A stretch of DNA of 64,000 bases from Enterococcus mundtii (GTDB lineage: Bacteria; Bacillota; Bacilli; Lactobacillales; Enterococcaceae). The stretch covers positions 62,001-126,000 of the forward strand of contig NZ_PUAP01000034.1 of NCBI RefSeq assembly GCF_002947535.1. Reading direction: 5' to 3'. A model generated the notes under the pieces. The model ran no database searches, was not told the DNA's origin, and saw nothing but the letters and a program-made list of their open reading frames with translations. Shown one piece after another: positions 26,303 through 35,519 of this stretch; position 1 is the first letter of the stretch, and each line of letters begins with the position of its first letter. A program made the position numbers and the translations under genes.

Positions 26303-27779
26303 CTTTAACCAACTCCTCTACCGCAAGCTTAGCACTTTGCATCACGATTGGTACACCAGCTCCGGGATGTGTACTGCTGCCACAGAAATAAAGATTTTCA
26401 GCAGAAGCAAATTTATTATGAGGTCGATAATAGTTACTTTGTTTTAAGGTTGGTTTCAACCCAAATGTTGCACCATTATAGGCATTGAAATGTTTTTCAA
26501 AGTCTTTTGGTGTATAAAAACTTTCTGAAACGATATGCTCTTCAATATCAGTAAAGTCCGTTTTTTCTTTTAATAATGTCAATACTTTTTGGCGGTATTC
26601 TTGGACTTTCGCTTCTGACCAATCTTCATATTTTGAAAGTTCTGGAACTGGTACTAACACATATAATCCTTCATGGTTTTCTGGGGCCAATGATTCATCC
26701 ATGATCGTAGGACGGTATAGATAAAAGGACGGATCTTCAGGTAAACGACCATCTTCAAACAAGTCATCAATATTTCGTTTGAAATCATCTGCGAAGTAGA
26801 TACTATGGAGATAATCCCCTGGATATTTTTTATCTAAACCTAAATAGAGTAAGAAACAAGAACAAGAGTATTCCATCTTATCGATTTTCTTATTCGTATA
26901 TTTTCCACGATTCTTTTCATCAGGGATCAACTCTTTCATCGCATAAGGGAAATCAGCACCACAAACGACCGCATCTGCTTCTATTCGTTCCTGTCCGATT
27001 CGAACACCTTTTGCCACTTTATCTTCAATGATCAATTCATCAACGGGTGTATTGTAATGGATCGTTCCACCTAATTCTTCTAGTAAGTTGGCTAGCGAGG
27101 TTGCTAAAGTATACATACCTCCTTTGATAAAATGAACCCCATAGAAAAGTTCGATCATCGGGATAATCGTGTATAACGATGGACCTTGATATGGGGAAAC
27201 ACCGATGTATAGGGTTTGGAACGCCAATGATTTTCGCAAACGTTCATCTTTGACAAATTTAGCGATCGATGAATACGCATCACTAAAGGTCCTTAGACGA
27301 ATTCCTGCCCACAGTGATTTAGGATTATAGAAATCCCAAAAACCACGAAAGGATTTAGTAATAAATGCTTCTTTGGCTATGTTATAACGCTTGTAGATAT
27401 CCGCTAGAAACGCATAATAGCCTTGCGCATCTTCTTGGGAAATCGCTTCGAGCGTTTTGGTCAATTCGATGAGATCATTTGAAAATTCGATTGGTTCTTC
27501 TTTATTGAAATAGAGCTTCAACATAGGATCGACTTTTTCCATCGGAATGTAATCATCCGGATTTTTTCCACAAAATTCAAATACTTCGCGATAGATTTCA
27601 GGCATCATCACGATCGTTGGTCCCACATCAAACGTGAACCCATCTTTTTTGATTTGGTTCATCTTGCCGCCAGGGCCACTTTCTTTTTCGTACAATGTTA
27701 CTTCATAGCCTAATTTTTGCAAGCGTACAGCTGCACTTAATCCCGCAACTCCTGCACCTGTTACAATGACTTTTTTCAT
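26289..27779 (-). CDS. crtN: 4,4'-Diapophytoene desaturase
   Basis: This 496-residue FAD enzyme opens MKKVIVTGAGVAGLSAAVRL, with the dinucleotide-binding GxGxxG at residues 8-13, and ends with the carotenoid-desaturase signature (LYFCGSSTHPGAGVPIV). ATG 27779 follows AGGTGG; an in-frame GTG three codons earlier is too close to that site. CrtN introduces conjugated double bases into diapophytoene to give the yellow C30 carotenoid 4,4'-diaponeurosporene. No crtO/P/Q homologues for staphyloxanthin-like modification are present, so the end product is probably the unmodified yellow pigment. Confidence 0.93.
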   Translation of the reverse strand: MKKVIVTGAGVAGLSAAVRLQKLGYEVTLYEKESGPGGKMNQIKKDGFTFDVGPTIVMMPEIYREVFEFCGKNPDDYIPMEKVDPMLKLYFNKEEPIEFSNDLIELTKTLEAISQEDAQGYYAFLADIYKRYNIAKEAFITKSFRGFWDFYNPKSLWAGIRLRTFSDAYSSIAKFVKDERLRKSLAFQTLYIGVSPYQGPSLYTIIPMIELFYGVHFIKGGMYTLATSLANLLEELGGTIHYNTPVDELIIEDKVAKGVRIGQERIEADAVVCGADFPYAMKELIPDEKNRGKYTNKKIDKMEYSCSCFLLYLGLDKKYPGDYLHSIYFADDFKRNIDDLFEDGRLPEDPSFYLYRPTIMDESLAPENHEGLYVLVPVPELSKYEDWSEAKVQEYRQKVLTLLKEKTDFTDIEEHIVSESFYTPKDFEKHFNAYNGATFGLKPTLKQSNYYRPHNKFASAENLYFCGSSTHPGAGVPIVMQSAKLAVEELVKDDKN

Positions 27780-27814
27780 GACATCCACCTACTCAATTCT
27801 TGTTCTATAAATTT

Positions 27815-27828
27815 TTATCATCTGATAA
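27815..27828. promoter_or_regulatory. Palindromic operator candidate upstream of crtN
   Basis: TTATCATCTGATAA is a perfect 6-bp palindrome with a 2-base centre, flanked by AT-rich sequence that extends the symmetry imperfectly. It lies 36 bases before the crtN start, where a repressor would block transcription. The rest of the 27780-28027 gap is AT-rich with no clear -35/-10 pair. Confidence 0.4.
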
Positions 27829-28027
27829 ATTTTAGGATATCATTAAATTTGTTTTGTCATAAAATAAAACGCTCAAATAACATATGTTACATTAAATTTT
27901 CTTCATTTTTCTTTGTTTTCAATTCATTTTTTATCATTTTTCACTCAGTATTATTTACATATGAAATATAGAATCTAAATACCCCTTGTTTCCCAAAACC
28001 GAATAAACAGCCTTAAGTCAATTCATT

Positions 28028-28086
28028 AAAAAAAAGCCGTAACATCCAAAAATATTTCCATATTTTTAGATGTCACAGCTTTTTTG
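28028..28086 (-). terminator. Terminator after the dihydrouridine synthase gene
   Basis: An imperfect stem of more than 20 bp (AAAAAGCCGTAACATCCAAAAATAT pairing with ATATTTTTAGATGTCACAGCTTTTT, split by a short loop) ends in eight Ts on the minus strand, 30 bases after the stop codon. The centre resembles the loops of the dispersed palindromes, but the flanks do not. Confidence 0.75.
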
Positions 28087-28116
28087 GTTGATTACTTTTG
28101 TCACAACCTCAACTGT

Positions 28117-29082
28117 TTATTCAGTTTTATGTTGAAATTCATCTAAACGTGCCCGAACTTCATCAGTGGATTTCGTGTTCATCAATTGCACACGCAAATC
28201 GTTGGCTCCTGGAAATCCTTTGACGTAGATTTTGAAGAAACGATGTAAGCCTGTGATCGAACGTGGGATCTCTTTTGCATAGTGGTCTTGTAAATCTAGT
28301 TGCAAGCGCAGTAAGTCAATAAGTTCTTCTGCTGAATGCTCTCTTGGTTCTTTTTCAAAGGCAAATGGATTTTTAAAAATACCTCGACCGATCATGATGC
28401 CATCTACACCATATTTTTCCGCTAATTCAAGTCCTGTCTGGCGGTCAGGGATATCACCATTGATCGTCAACTTCGTTTGTGGGGCAATTTGGTCACGCAA
28501 GGCAACGACTTCAGGAATCAGCTCCCAATGTGCCGCAACTTTACTCATTTCTTTGCGTGTTCGTAAATGAACAGAAAGATTCGCGATATCTTGCTTTAGT
28601 AAATGACTGATCCAATCAACCATTTCAGCTTGCTCTGTGTACCCAATACGTGTTTTTACACTTACCGGTAAGCCTCCAGCTTTTGCAGCTTCGATCAATT
28701 CTGCCACAACTTCAGGGCGTAGGATCAAACCACTACCTTTCCCACGTTCTGCCACATTCGGTACCGGACAACCCATATTGAGGTCTATTCCTTTAAAACC
28801 CATCTCAGCTAATTGAATACTCATCTCTCTAAAAAATTCCGGTTTATCCCCCCAGATATGTGCCACCATCGGCTGTTCATCTTCAGTAAATGTCAAACGT
28901 CCTTTAACACTCTCTTTGCCATCTGGATGACAAAAACTATCTGAATTAGTAAATTCGGTGAAATACACATCCGGCGCACCAGCTTTTTGGACAACATGGC
29001 GAAAAACCACATCTGTCACATCTTCCATCGGTGCTAATACAAAAAAGGGCGTAGGGAGTTCAGCCCAAAAATTATTCTTCAT
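28117..29082 (-). CDS. tRNA-dihydrouridine synthase (DusB-like)
   Basis: This 321-residue FMN-dependent TIM-barrel enzyme reduces uridines in tRNA D-loops. Seen directly are the N-terminal APMEDVTD motif (17-24), the catalytic cysteine C105 in [10 protein letters not shown], and the phosphate-binding NGDIP and GIMIGRGI blocks. ATG 29082 follows GGAG at eight bases. It is not in an operon; repeats lie upstream and a terminator downstream. Firmicutes often carry more than one Dus, and I cannot tell which tRNA positions it serves. Confidence 0.9.
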   Translation of the reverse strand: MKNNFWAELPTPFFVLAPMEDVTDVVFRHVVQKAGAPDVYFTEFTNSDSFCHPDGKESVKGRLTFTEDEQPMVAHIWGDKPEFFREMSIQLAEMGFKGIDLNMGCPVPNVAERGKGSGLILRPEVVAELIEAAKAGGLPVSVKTRIGYTEQAEMVDWISHLLKQDIANLSVHLRTRKEMSKVAAHWELIPEVVALRDQIAPQTKLTINGDIPDRQTGLELAEKYGVDGIMIGRGIFKNPFAFEKEPREHSAEELIDLLRLQLDLQDHYAKEIPRSITGLHRFFKIYVKGFPGANDLRVQLMNTKSTDEVRARLDEFQHKTE

Positions 29083-29168
29083 CAAGTACACTCCATTTCG
29101 CTATATAAAAAGTTCCATCAAAAACATTGTTGCCATTATACAAGGAAAAAGAAAAAGAAGCAAAGTAG

Positions 29169-29512
29169 AGGTTGTGAAAGGAGCGATCAGCACTAAGGCA
29201 TAAGCCAGGAAAATCGAAAATGGCTGTTTCATTTTTGATTTTTCTGGCTTATGTCCGAAGTGTTGCTCCTTGAACACCGTTTATCAGAGGTTGTGAGAAA
29301 AGTGTTTTGACCTGAGCAGTAAGATAGAAAATGGTAAAATAGCTTTTCATATTTTGCCATTTTTTAGCTTAATGTTGAAGGTCAGCTTTTTGAACACCGT
29401 TTATCTAGGTTGTGAGAAAGCCGGTCAGCTCCGAATATTAAGGGGGAAATTGGGAAAATAGCTTCTCATATTTTTTCAATTTTCCCCTTACTATTGAAGG
29501 AGTTGGCTTGCC
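29169..29512. repeat. Tandem array of three palindromic repeats (copies B, C, D)
   Basis: This 345-base gap is filled by three related elements: B 29169-29285, C 29288-29405 and D 29407 to about 29512. Each begins AGGTTGTGA; B and C end GAACACCGTTTATC. Each folds into one long hairpin, and the three represent three subtypes (outer arms GGAGCGATCAGCACT, GCGTTTTGACCTGAGC and CCGGTCAGCTCCGAAT). D lacks the usual tail and abuts the stop codon of the ABC permease, for which it may act as terminator. Confidence 0.85.
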
Positions 29513-29519
29513 TCGTTCA

Positions 29520-30290
29520 TTAACTTCTTAACCCTCTACCTTTATTGATCAAGTACCAACACGTTGAGTAAAGTACAACGATGAACAGTACAAGGATCGC
29601 AATCGAAATGACAATTGGCACATCTGTTGTGCCTAAGAAACCATAACGGAAACTTGAGATCATATAAACAATTGGATTTACTTTTGAGATGGCTTGCCAA
29701 ATTGGTGGTAACATCGAAATTGAATAGAACACCCCACCAAGATAAGTCAAAGGTTGTAACACAAACGTTGGTACAATGGACACGTCATCATAAGATTGGG
29801 CGAAAATCCCATTGATCAAACCGGCAAGAGAGAATAAGATAGCGGTCATCAATAGTGTTAATACAACGATCGTCCATGAATAGACATGTAATGGCACAAA
29901 AAATAGAGAGATCATGGTGACTAATGCACCGACTAAGACACTCCGTCCTAATCCACCAATCACAAATCCCCAGATGATGACATGTGTTGGTACAGGCGCA
30001 ACTAAAATCTCTTCGATATTCTTTTGGAATTTTTGTGAAAAGAACGAAGAAGAAACATTTGAATAAGAGCTTGTGATAGCAGACATCATGATCAACCCTG
30101 GAACGATAAATTCCATGTAGGAGAAGCCGCCCATATCACCGATTCGACCACCGATCATTTTCCCGAAGATGATAAAATACAAAGACGTAGTGATCACTGG
30201 TGGTACTAACGTTTGTACCCAGATACGCATATAACGATTGGTTTCTTTGATTGCTAAACTTTTTAATGCAGTAAAATAAAGATTAAACAT
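29520..30290 (-). CDS. ABC-2 type exporter, permease subunit
   Basis: This 256-residue protein has six hydrophobic segments and the ABC-2 membrane fold (VPPVITTSLYFIIFGKMIG near the first helix, FVLQPLTYLGGVFYSISMLPP near the fifth, the typical family signature). It overlaps the ATPase gene by eight bases, so the two subunits are co-translated. The pair resembles the YadG/YadH-type exporters of unknown substrate. No dedicated substrate or biosynthetic gene is adjacent. Confidence 0.85.
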   Translation of the reverse strand: MFNLYFTALKSLAIKETNRYMRIWVQTLVPPVITTSLYFIIFGKMIGGRIGDMGGFSYMEFIVPGLIMMSAITSSYSNVSSSFFSQKFQKNIEEILVAPVPTHVIIWGFVIGGLGRSVLVGALVTMISLFFVPLHVYSWTIVVLTLLMTAILFSLAGLINGIFAQSYDDVSIVPTFVLQPLTYLGGVFYSISMLPPIWQAISKVNPIVYMISSFRYGFLGTTDVPIVISIAILVLFIVVLYSTCWYLINKGRGLRS

Positions 30291-31224
30291 TTTTCTTCGT
30301 TGCCTCCATATGATAAGTTTCTTCCGTAATTTTCAAGAAAAGTTCTTCTAAGCGATTGGATTTATTGCGCATAGACAAGACTTTGATCCCTTGCGCACTT
30401 AACTGTTCAAAGATCCCATTCACTCCTTGATCACGCTCCACTTCAACCGCAAGTGTGCGTTCATCTTCTAAGACACTTGTATAGCCAATGATCTCTGGCT
30501 TTTTATCATAAGGTGCTAAGTCAAAGATAAACGTTTCAAACTGTAATTTGGAAAGCAAGGCTTTCATAGAAGTATTCTCAATCAGCTCACCCGATTGGAT
30601 GATCCCAATATTTCGACAAAGCATTTCTGCTTCTTCTAAATAATGAGTCGTCAAAATGATCGTTGTTCCTGCATTATTCAATTCACGTAGAAATTCCCAC
30701 ATTTCTCGTCTTAATTCAATATCGACACCAGCTGTGGGTTCATCAAGAATCAATAATTTGGGTTCGTGCATCAATGCACGGGCAATCATCAATCGTCGCT
30801 TCATCCCACCTGAAAGCATCCGCGCACGAACATTGCGTTTCTCCCACAAATTAGATTGTTTAAGATATTTTTCACTACGTTTCAATGCTTCATTACGGGA
30901 CACGCCATAGTAACCCGCCTGATTCACGACGATTTGTTGCACTGTTTCAAACGGATTGAAGTTGAATTCTTGGGGCACTAAGCCGATTTGTTGTTTTGCT
31001 CGTACTAAATCTGTATCCAAGTCATAGCCAAATACTTTCACTTTTCCCGATGTCTTGTTCACTAATGAAGTGATGATCCCGATCGTTGTTGATTTCCCTG
31101 CGCCATTTGGTCCCAATAGTGCATAAAAATCTCCTTCTTCAACCGTCAGATCGATGCCTCGGAGTGCTTCCACACCTGTCCCGTATATTTTTCTTAACTC
31201 ATTTATCTCAAGAGCATATGTCAT
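30283..31224 (-). CDS. ABC-2 type exporter, ATP-binding subunit
   Basis: This 313-residue ATPase has Walker A GPNGAGKST (38-46), the Q-loop VPQEFNF, signature LSGGMKRRL (about 139), Walker B LLILDEPTAG and the switch His in LTTHYLEEAE. The C-terminal 90 residues form the extra domain common to exporters with ABC-2 permeases. ATG 31224 follows GGAG. Energises efflux by the co-encoded permease; drug, lipid or polysaccharide substrates are all possible. Confidence 0.88.
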   Translation of the reverse strand: MTYALEINELRKIYGTGVEALRGIDLTVEEGDFYALLGPNGAGKSTTIGIITSLVNKTSGKVKVFGYDLDTDLVRAKQQIGLVPQEFNFNPFETVQQIVVNQAGYYGVSRNEALKRSEKYLKQSNLWEKRNVRARMLSGGMKRRLMIARALMHEPKLLILDEPTAGVDIELRREMWEFLRELNNAGTTIILTTHYLEEAEMLCRNIGIIQSGELIENTSMKALLSKLQFETFIFDLAPYDKKPEIIGYTSVLEDERTLAVEVERDQGVNGIFEQLSAQGIKVLSMRNKSNRLEELFLKITEETYHMEATKKNV

Positions 31225-31275
31225 TTTTTACTAACTCTCCTTATTTTGTCTGATTTACTATTTTAGCATGTAAAG

Positions 31276-31440
31276 AGGTTGTGAGAAAGCCGTTAAGCTC
31301 CGAATAGTAAGGCGGAAATTGAGAAAATAGTTTCTCATATTTTTTCAATTTTTGACTTACTATTGAAGGAGTTGGCTTTCGAACACCGTTTATCTAGGTT
31401 GTGAGAAAGCCGTTAAGCTCCATACAGTAAGATGAAAATG
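31276..31440. repeat. Palindromic repeat pair (copy E and truncated copy F)
   Basis: E (31276-31394) is a full type-1 element from AGGTTGTGAGAAAG to GAACACCGTTTATC. F begins immediately after (31396) with the same head and left arm (CCGTTAAGCTCC) but after about 45 bases passes into an unrelated terminator hairpin. It is therefore a half element, cut or recombined at the loop. The pair lies upstream of the ABC exporter genes and downstream of the MutS-like gene. Confidence 0.85.
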
Positions 31441-31442
31441 AA

Positions 31443-31490
31443 AAAACCACAAGTCCTTCCAGAAAATAATTCTGTCGTCTCTGTGGTTTT
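31443..31490 (-). terminator. Terminator after the MutS-like gene
   Basis: AAAACCACA and TGTGGTTTT form the base of a stem with further inner pairing, followed by six Ts on the minus strand, 50 bases after the stop codon. It is fused to the truncated repeat copy F. Confidence 0.75.
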
Positions 31491-31540
31491 CATTATCAAT
31501 GATGGTTTTTGACTAAATACCTTTAGCTTGGGCTTATTTC

Positions 31541-33190
31541 TTACTCCACTACCCGCCATTGGCGATGTTGATCAAAAAAGGCAGCTTCTGCTTGTGCCTC
31601 TTTCACGATTGCTGTAGGATACTTCAGCACATCTAATAATGCGATGGCATTTCTTGTCTTAGCAGGTCCTTGTTTTAATTTAAAATCAAAACTGATCCCT
31701 TTCTCAGGAGTCACTTGCTCTTCAAAATGGACATTGGCACAATCTTTTTTCAAGATCTCTGTCAGTTCGATATCATGTGTTGCGACAAAGGCTAAAGAAG
31801 GGTAATCACTCAACCAATTCACGATAGCTGCCGAAGACGCGATCCGTTCAATCGTATTTGTCCCTTTCAAGATCTCATCGACAAAGCAATAGCAACGTTC
31901 TTTTGTTTCCACTTGCTGTAATAAACGCTTGATCGATTTGATTTCTGAAACAAAGTAACTATCGCCTTCAAATAAATTATCTTCGATCGCCATCGAGGTC
32001 AAGACATGACCGGGTTGGATCGTGAAAGATTCGGCTAAAGTAGTTTGGATCGTTTGCGCTAAGATACAGTTGATGGCAATACTTTTGACGTACGTCGATT
32101 TTCCTGAAGCATTCGATCCTGTGACCAATGTGTTCTGTTGCCAATCGATGGGATTGACGACTGCCTCTGCAATCAGAGGGTGATACGTATCCTCTGCCAT
32201 GATCCCGCCTTCTGCAAAGACTGGTTGACAAGAATAGGGCATGTAGATGCGATAATTCAACACTGCCGCAGCTACTTCTAACTCTCCGAGTAATTGCCAT
32301 AATTCGATCGCTTGTTCCGTTTTCTTTTCCAATCGACTAATGACAAAATGATACGAAATAAATGGCAACATGAACATCATATTCAAATAGTCAAAAAACA
32401 ACTCCGCTTCTGAGCCATTTTTAACTCGAAATGAAAAACCGAACTTAGGGATTTCTTTTAAAGGCTGAACATTTTGTTGTAACTCTGCTTGTAACGGTGT
32501 GGCAAACATAGCTATTTTTTTCGCCGCAGAAATCGTAGAAACAAGATAGCCCATACTATTCAGTTCTGTTTCGAGCGTTTGCTTTTTTATCAAGTAATAA
32601 ACCGTATTGAATAACACACTAATGATCGCGATATAAATGCCGATCACTTGTCCAAGTAAAAACAAGCCTAAACCAATGAGTGGTAACATGCCTAAAAAGG
32701 CAAATAGCCCAATATGACCAATTCTCTTGCTTTTGCCATCTGCTAAGTATTGTTTGGCAAAATTCCGGTCTTTTTTTCCAAGTCGTGCAAATTGATATTG
32801 GATTTCTTCTCTCAACTTAGGATTTTCTTGGTAGAAAGTAATCAACTTTTCTAGACGCTGATCTTGTCCAAAATCAAAATTACGCAGCCGCTGATAAAGC
32901 GCTTCTGAACCCACACTTGAATACGTATGATTGACCGTTTCGAATACTTCAAACATATCTAGGTCATACCAAGTCAAATCATCGACTTCACTGTCCCACG
33001 TGCGAAACTTTTTTTCTGTCTGCCAAGCTTCTTTTAAGCTCTCCTCCTTATCAAATCGTACTTGATATGGAAGCTTTCCCCATTTGTAACGGACATCTGC
33101 TCTTAATTTTTTTCGCGAATTGATTTCTAAGACAATTAAGATCCCAATGATACCGACGATCAGGAGCATGATAAATTCTGTTTGACTCAT
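31541..33190 (-). CDS. Membrane-anchored MutS-like ATPase
   Basis: This 549-residue protein starts at ATG 33190 (TGGAGA upstream). It has an N-terminal transmembrane helix (about 6-23), two more hydrophobic segments around 150-195, and a C-terminal MutS-type ABC ATPase domain. That domain shows Walker A TGSNASGKSTYV near residue 360, Walker B CYCFVDEILKGTN and a His switch in FVATHD. It lacks the mismatch-recognition and connector domains of MutS and the nuclease Smr domain of MutS2, so it is unlikely to act in classical mismatch repair. Such membrane MutS relatives are widespread in lactic-acid bacteria with unknown function. It is monocistronic. Confidence 0.85.
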   Translation of the reverse strand: MSQTEFIMLLIVGIIGILIVLEINSRKKLRADVRYKWGKLPYQVRFDKEESLKEAWQTEKKFRTWDSEVDDLTWYDLDMFEVFETVNHTYSSVGSEALYQRLRNFDFGQDQRLEKLITFYQENPKLREEIQYQFARLGKKDRNFAKQYLADGKSKRIGHIGLFAFLGMLPLIGLGLFLLGQVIGIYIAIISVLFNTVYYLIKKQTLETELNSMGYLVSTISAAKKIAMFATPLQAELQQNVQPLKEIPKFGFSFRVKNGSEAELFFDYLNMMFMLPFISYHFVISRLEKKTEQAIELWQLLGELEVAAAVLNYRIYMPYSCQPVFAEGGIMAEDTYHPLIAEAVVNPIDWQQNTLVTGSNASGKSTYVKSIAINCILAQTIQTTLAESFTIQPGHVLTSMAIEDNLFEGDSYFVSEIKSIKRLLQQVETKERCYCFVDEILKGTNTIERIASSAAIVNWLSDYPSLAFVATHDIELTEILKKDCANVHFEEQVTPEKGISFDFKLKQGPAKTRNAIALLDVLKYPTAIVKEAQAEAAFFDQHRQWRVVE

Positions 33191-33283
33191 AAATTTTCTC
33201 CAATCTATTGAATACTTTAAGTATAGCACTGATTGGAAACATAAATGGAGTTATAAAAAAACTATCCTTCTTTTTCACCGTAT

Positions 33284-33898
33284 TCATGTTGGTTCTAGAC
33301 ACCAATTAATTCCATCGAAAAGTACCTTTTGACTTCCTTCATGTTGCAATCCTTCTGAAAAATGTGCAGGAGTCATACAAAAAACTTTACCTTTACCATA
33401 CAGATGTCGCCAAGCAGCGATAGCTTCCCCATATTGAGAATAGCTGTGCATAAGAACTTCCGTTTCTCCTATAGCTACCTCAGTGAAATAGTGTTCGTCC
33501 CATATTTTATAAGACTTACCATTTGGTTCTCGATAGGTTACTTCTGTAGGTTTAGGATGATGAACGAAGCGCCCCCGCAACATCTCACTAAAAGCAGCGT
33601 GGATCGGGTAGTTAGAAAGTCCTGAATGATGTGCAATCAAGCTTCCACCACCTGCTACATACTCGGTGATCAACTGATCGTATGTGTCATCCAACCAAAA
33701 AGCGTCATTTGTTTCAGGCGCTAACCGGTTTTCCTTTGAAAGGAGCACCAAATCCGGTTGCTCTTGTAACGCTGTAGCGAATTGATCGATCCTAAGGTCA
33801 ACCATTCCTATTTCTTGTGGGAAGTGCTTAGCGATCCCCTGAAAATAGTTGACTAACGGATCATGCGGATGGTAAAAATCGCCTAACAACGTGATCAT
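33284..33898 (-). CDS. ThuA-like (trehalose-utilisation type) domain protein
   Basis: The protein has about 204 residues. It matches the ThuA/glutamine-amidotransferase-like fold: a first strand MITLLGDFYHPHDPL, a GGGSLIAHHSGLS loop in the position of the nucleophile elbow, and ITEVLMHS/GRFVHHP-type segments. The nucleophilic Cys of true amidotransferases is not at the elbow, as is usual for ThuA. The start is uncertain: ATG 33898 suits the fold, but in-frame GTGs at 33907 and 33916 exist and no site has a strong ribosome-binding sequence. It lies 44 bases after xylB, so it may be the last gene of the xylose operon, acting on sugar derivatives. Confidence 0.65.
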   Translation of the reverse strand: MITLLGDFYHPHDPLVNYFQGIAKHFPQEIGMVDLRIDQFATALQEQPDLVLLSKENRLAPETNDAFWLDDTYDQLITEYVAGGGSLIAHHSGLSNYPIHAAFSEMLRGRFVHHPKPTEVTYREPNGKSYKIWDEHYFTEVAIGETEVLMHSYSQYGEAIAAWRHLYGKGKVFCMTPAHFSEGLQHEGSQKVLFDGINWCLEPT

Positions 33899-33942
33899 TT
33901 TTTTCACTAGGAACACACTTCTTTCACTTAGGTACTCGTTTA

Positions 33943-35427
33943 TTATTTTTCATACATGTGACAAATTTCCTTTGTACATTCGTATACTTTACGATAACGC
34001 GCATACACCTTTTGGTAAACTTCTACTTGTTGCGGGTTCGGTTGCACAGGGGATTGGTAGGAAACAAAAACACTTGCACATTCGTTCAAATCAGTAAACC
34101 AGTCACAGCCTACTGCTGCTAACATAGCGGCGCCAAGCCCAGGTCCTTGTTCGGTGGTTAAAGTAACGATCGGTCGATTGAAAATGTCCGCTTGCATTTG
34201 GAGCCACGTCTGATTTTTTGCGCCGCCACCGACTGATACGATTGTTTCGATTTTTTGTTGAGTCATCTCTTCCATGATTTCTTGGGAGTCCTTCAGAGAG
34301 AAGGTGATCCCTTCTAGCACGCTACGGGTAAAATGTTTCAACTCGTGTTGCGTATCTATCCCAATAAAGCTTCCTCTGATTTGACTATCACTGTAAGGCG
34401 TCCGTTCCCCTACGATATAAGGAGTGAACAATAAGCCATTACTGCCTGCATCAACACTTCCGATTTCTGATAGCAACTCGCTGAATGAACGATCAGGAGC
34501 AAAGCGCTGTTTGAACCAACTCAAGCTGTCGCCAGCAGCTAAGGTCACACCCATGGAATACGCGGCACCTGAGGCATGTTGGAAGAGATGGAGCTTCCCT
34601 TGATAGTCTCTATCCACATTCTTTTCGTATCGAAGGAATACTCCGCTTGTACCGATGGAACATAATCCCAGACCTTCTTCTAAAATACCAGCGCCAACAG
34701 CGCCACAGGCATTGTCGGCACCGCCTGCAATCACTTTGACTGGCTTGGTAAAGCCATATCTTTCTTTTAACTCGTCTTTCAATGTCCCCACCACTTCAGT
34801 AGAAGCCACTAAAGGAGGTAAGATGGCTGGATCAATCCCAAATTCTTCTAAGATTTCTTCGTCCCACTGCTTCGTTTCTTGATTCAGCAGTAGTGTGCCA
34901 GCCGCATCTGAATCGTCCATATGATACGAACCAGTCAACCAGAATCGTAAATAATCTTTCGGTAATTGAATGTGTTTGACCTTTTCCCAACTCGCTGGTT
35001 CGTGTTCTTGCACCCATAAGATTTTCGGTAGTGTAAATCCTTCTAACGCTTTGTTTTTCGTGTGCTGTAACAACTTATCTCCCATTTTTTCAGTGATTCG
35101 TTGACATTGTGGTGTCGTACGAACATCATTCCATAAAATAGCTGGTCTTACAACTTGATCTGCTTCATCCAAAAGAACTAAGCTGTGCATCTGTCCAGAA
35201 AAACTGATGCCTGCCAATTCATCTTTAAGATCAGTCACTTCCCCTAATAATTCTTTCAATATTTGATCTGCTGCTTTGAGCCAATCCGCCGGTTGTTGCT
35301 CGCTATACCCCATCTGTAGATTGCTCATAGGGTAAGAAGCAACTGCTTCTGCCACTAACTTTCCTTTTCGATCAAACACTAGGCCCTTCAAGGCACTTGT
35401 TCCTAGATCTAAACCTAATACATACAT
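33943..35427 (-). CDS. xylB: Xylulokinase
   Basis: This 494-residue FGGY-family sugar kinase opens MYVLGLDLGTSALKG (phosphate-binding loop), with substrate-binding SGQMHSLVLLDE and the C-terminal ATP motif VSVGGGAKNQTWLQMQADI. ATG 35427 follows AAAGGAG; a longer frame upstream has no such site. It phosphorylates D-xylulose made by the linked XylA. It is distal in the run xylA, GH43, ABC importer, xylB. Confidence 0.95.
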   Translation of the reverse strand: MYVLGLDLGTSALKGLVFDRKGKLVAEAVASYPMSNLQMGYSEQQPADWLKAADQILKELLGEVTDLKDELAGISFSGQMHSLVLLDEADQVVRPAILWNDVRTTPQCQRITEKMGDKLLQHTKNKALEGFTLPKILWVQEHEPASWEKVKHIQLPKDYLRFWLTGSYHMDDSDAAGTLLLNQETKQWDEEILEEFGIDPAILPPLVASTEVVGTLKDELKERYGFTKPVKVIAGGADNACGAVGAGILEEGLGLCSIGTSGVFLRYEKNVDRDYQGKLHLFQHASGAAYSMGVTLAAGDSLSWFKQRFAPDRSFSELLSEIGSVDAGSNGLLFTPYIVGERTPYSDSQIRGSFIGIDTQHELKHFTRSVLEGITFSLKDSQEIMEEMTQQKIETIVSVGGGAKNQTWLQMQADIFNRPIVTLTTEQGPGLGAAMLAAVGCDWFTDLNECASVFVSYQSPVQPNPQQVEVYQKVYARYRKVYECTKEICHMYEK

Positions 35428-35519
35428 GAATCGTTCTCCTTTCCGACAAAAACAAGCGAAAGAAACAGTCCGTTCCATCAAGACACCGCCTGTTCCTTTC
35501 CACTGATTACATACGCTTT

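Noticed and set aside
29169-29512. CRISPR-like array
   Set aside because: The units are about 115 bp, self-complementary along their length, of three subtypes and without unique spacers or cas genes.
29169-29512. Insertion sequence or transposon
   Set aside because: No transposase frame or target-site duplication is visible; a non-autonomous element remains possible and is discussed in the repeat finding.
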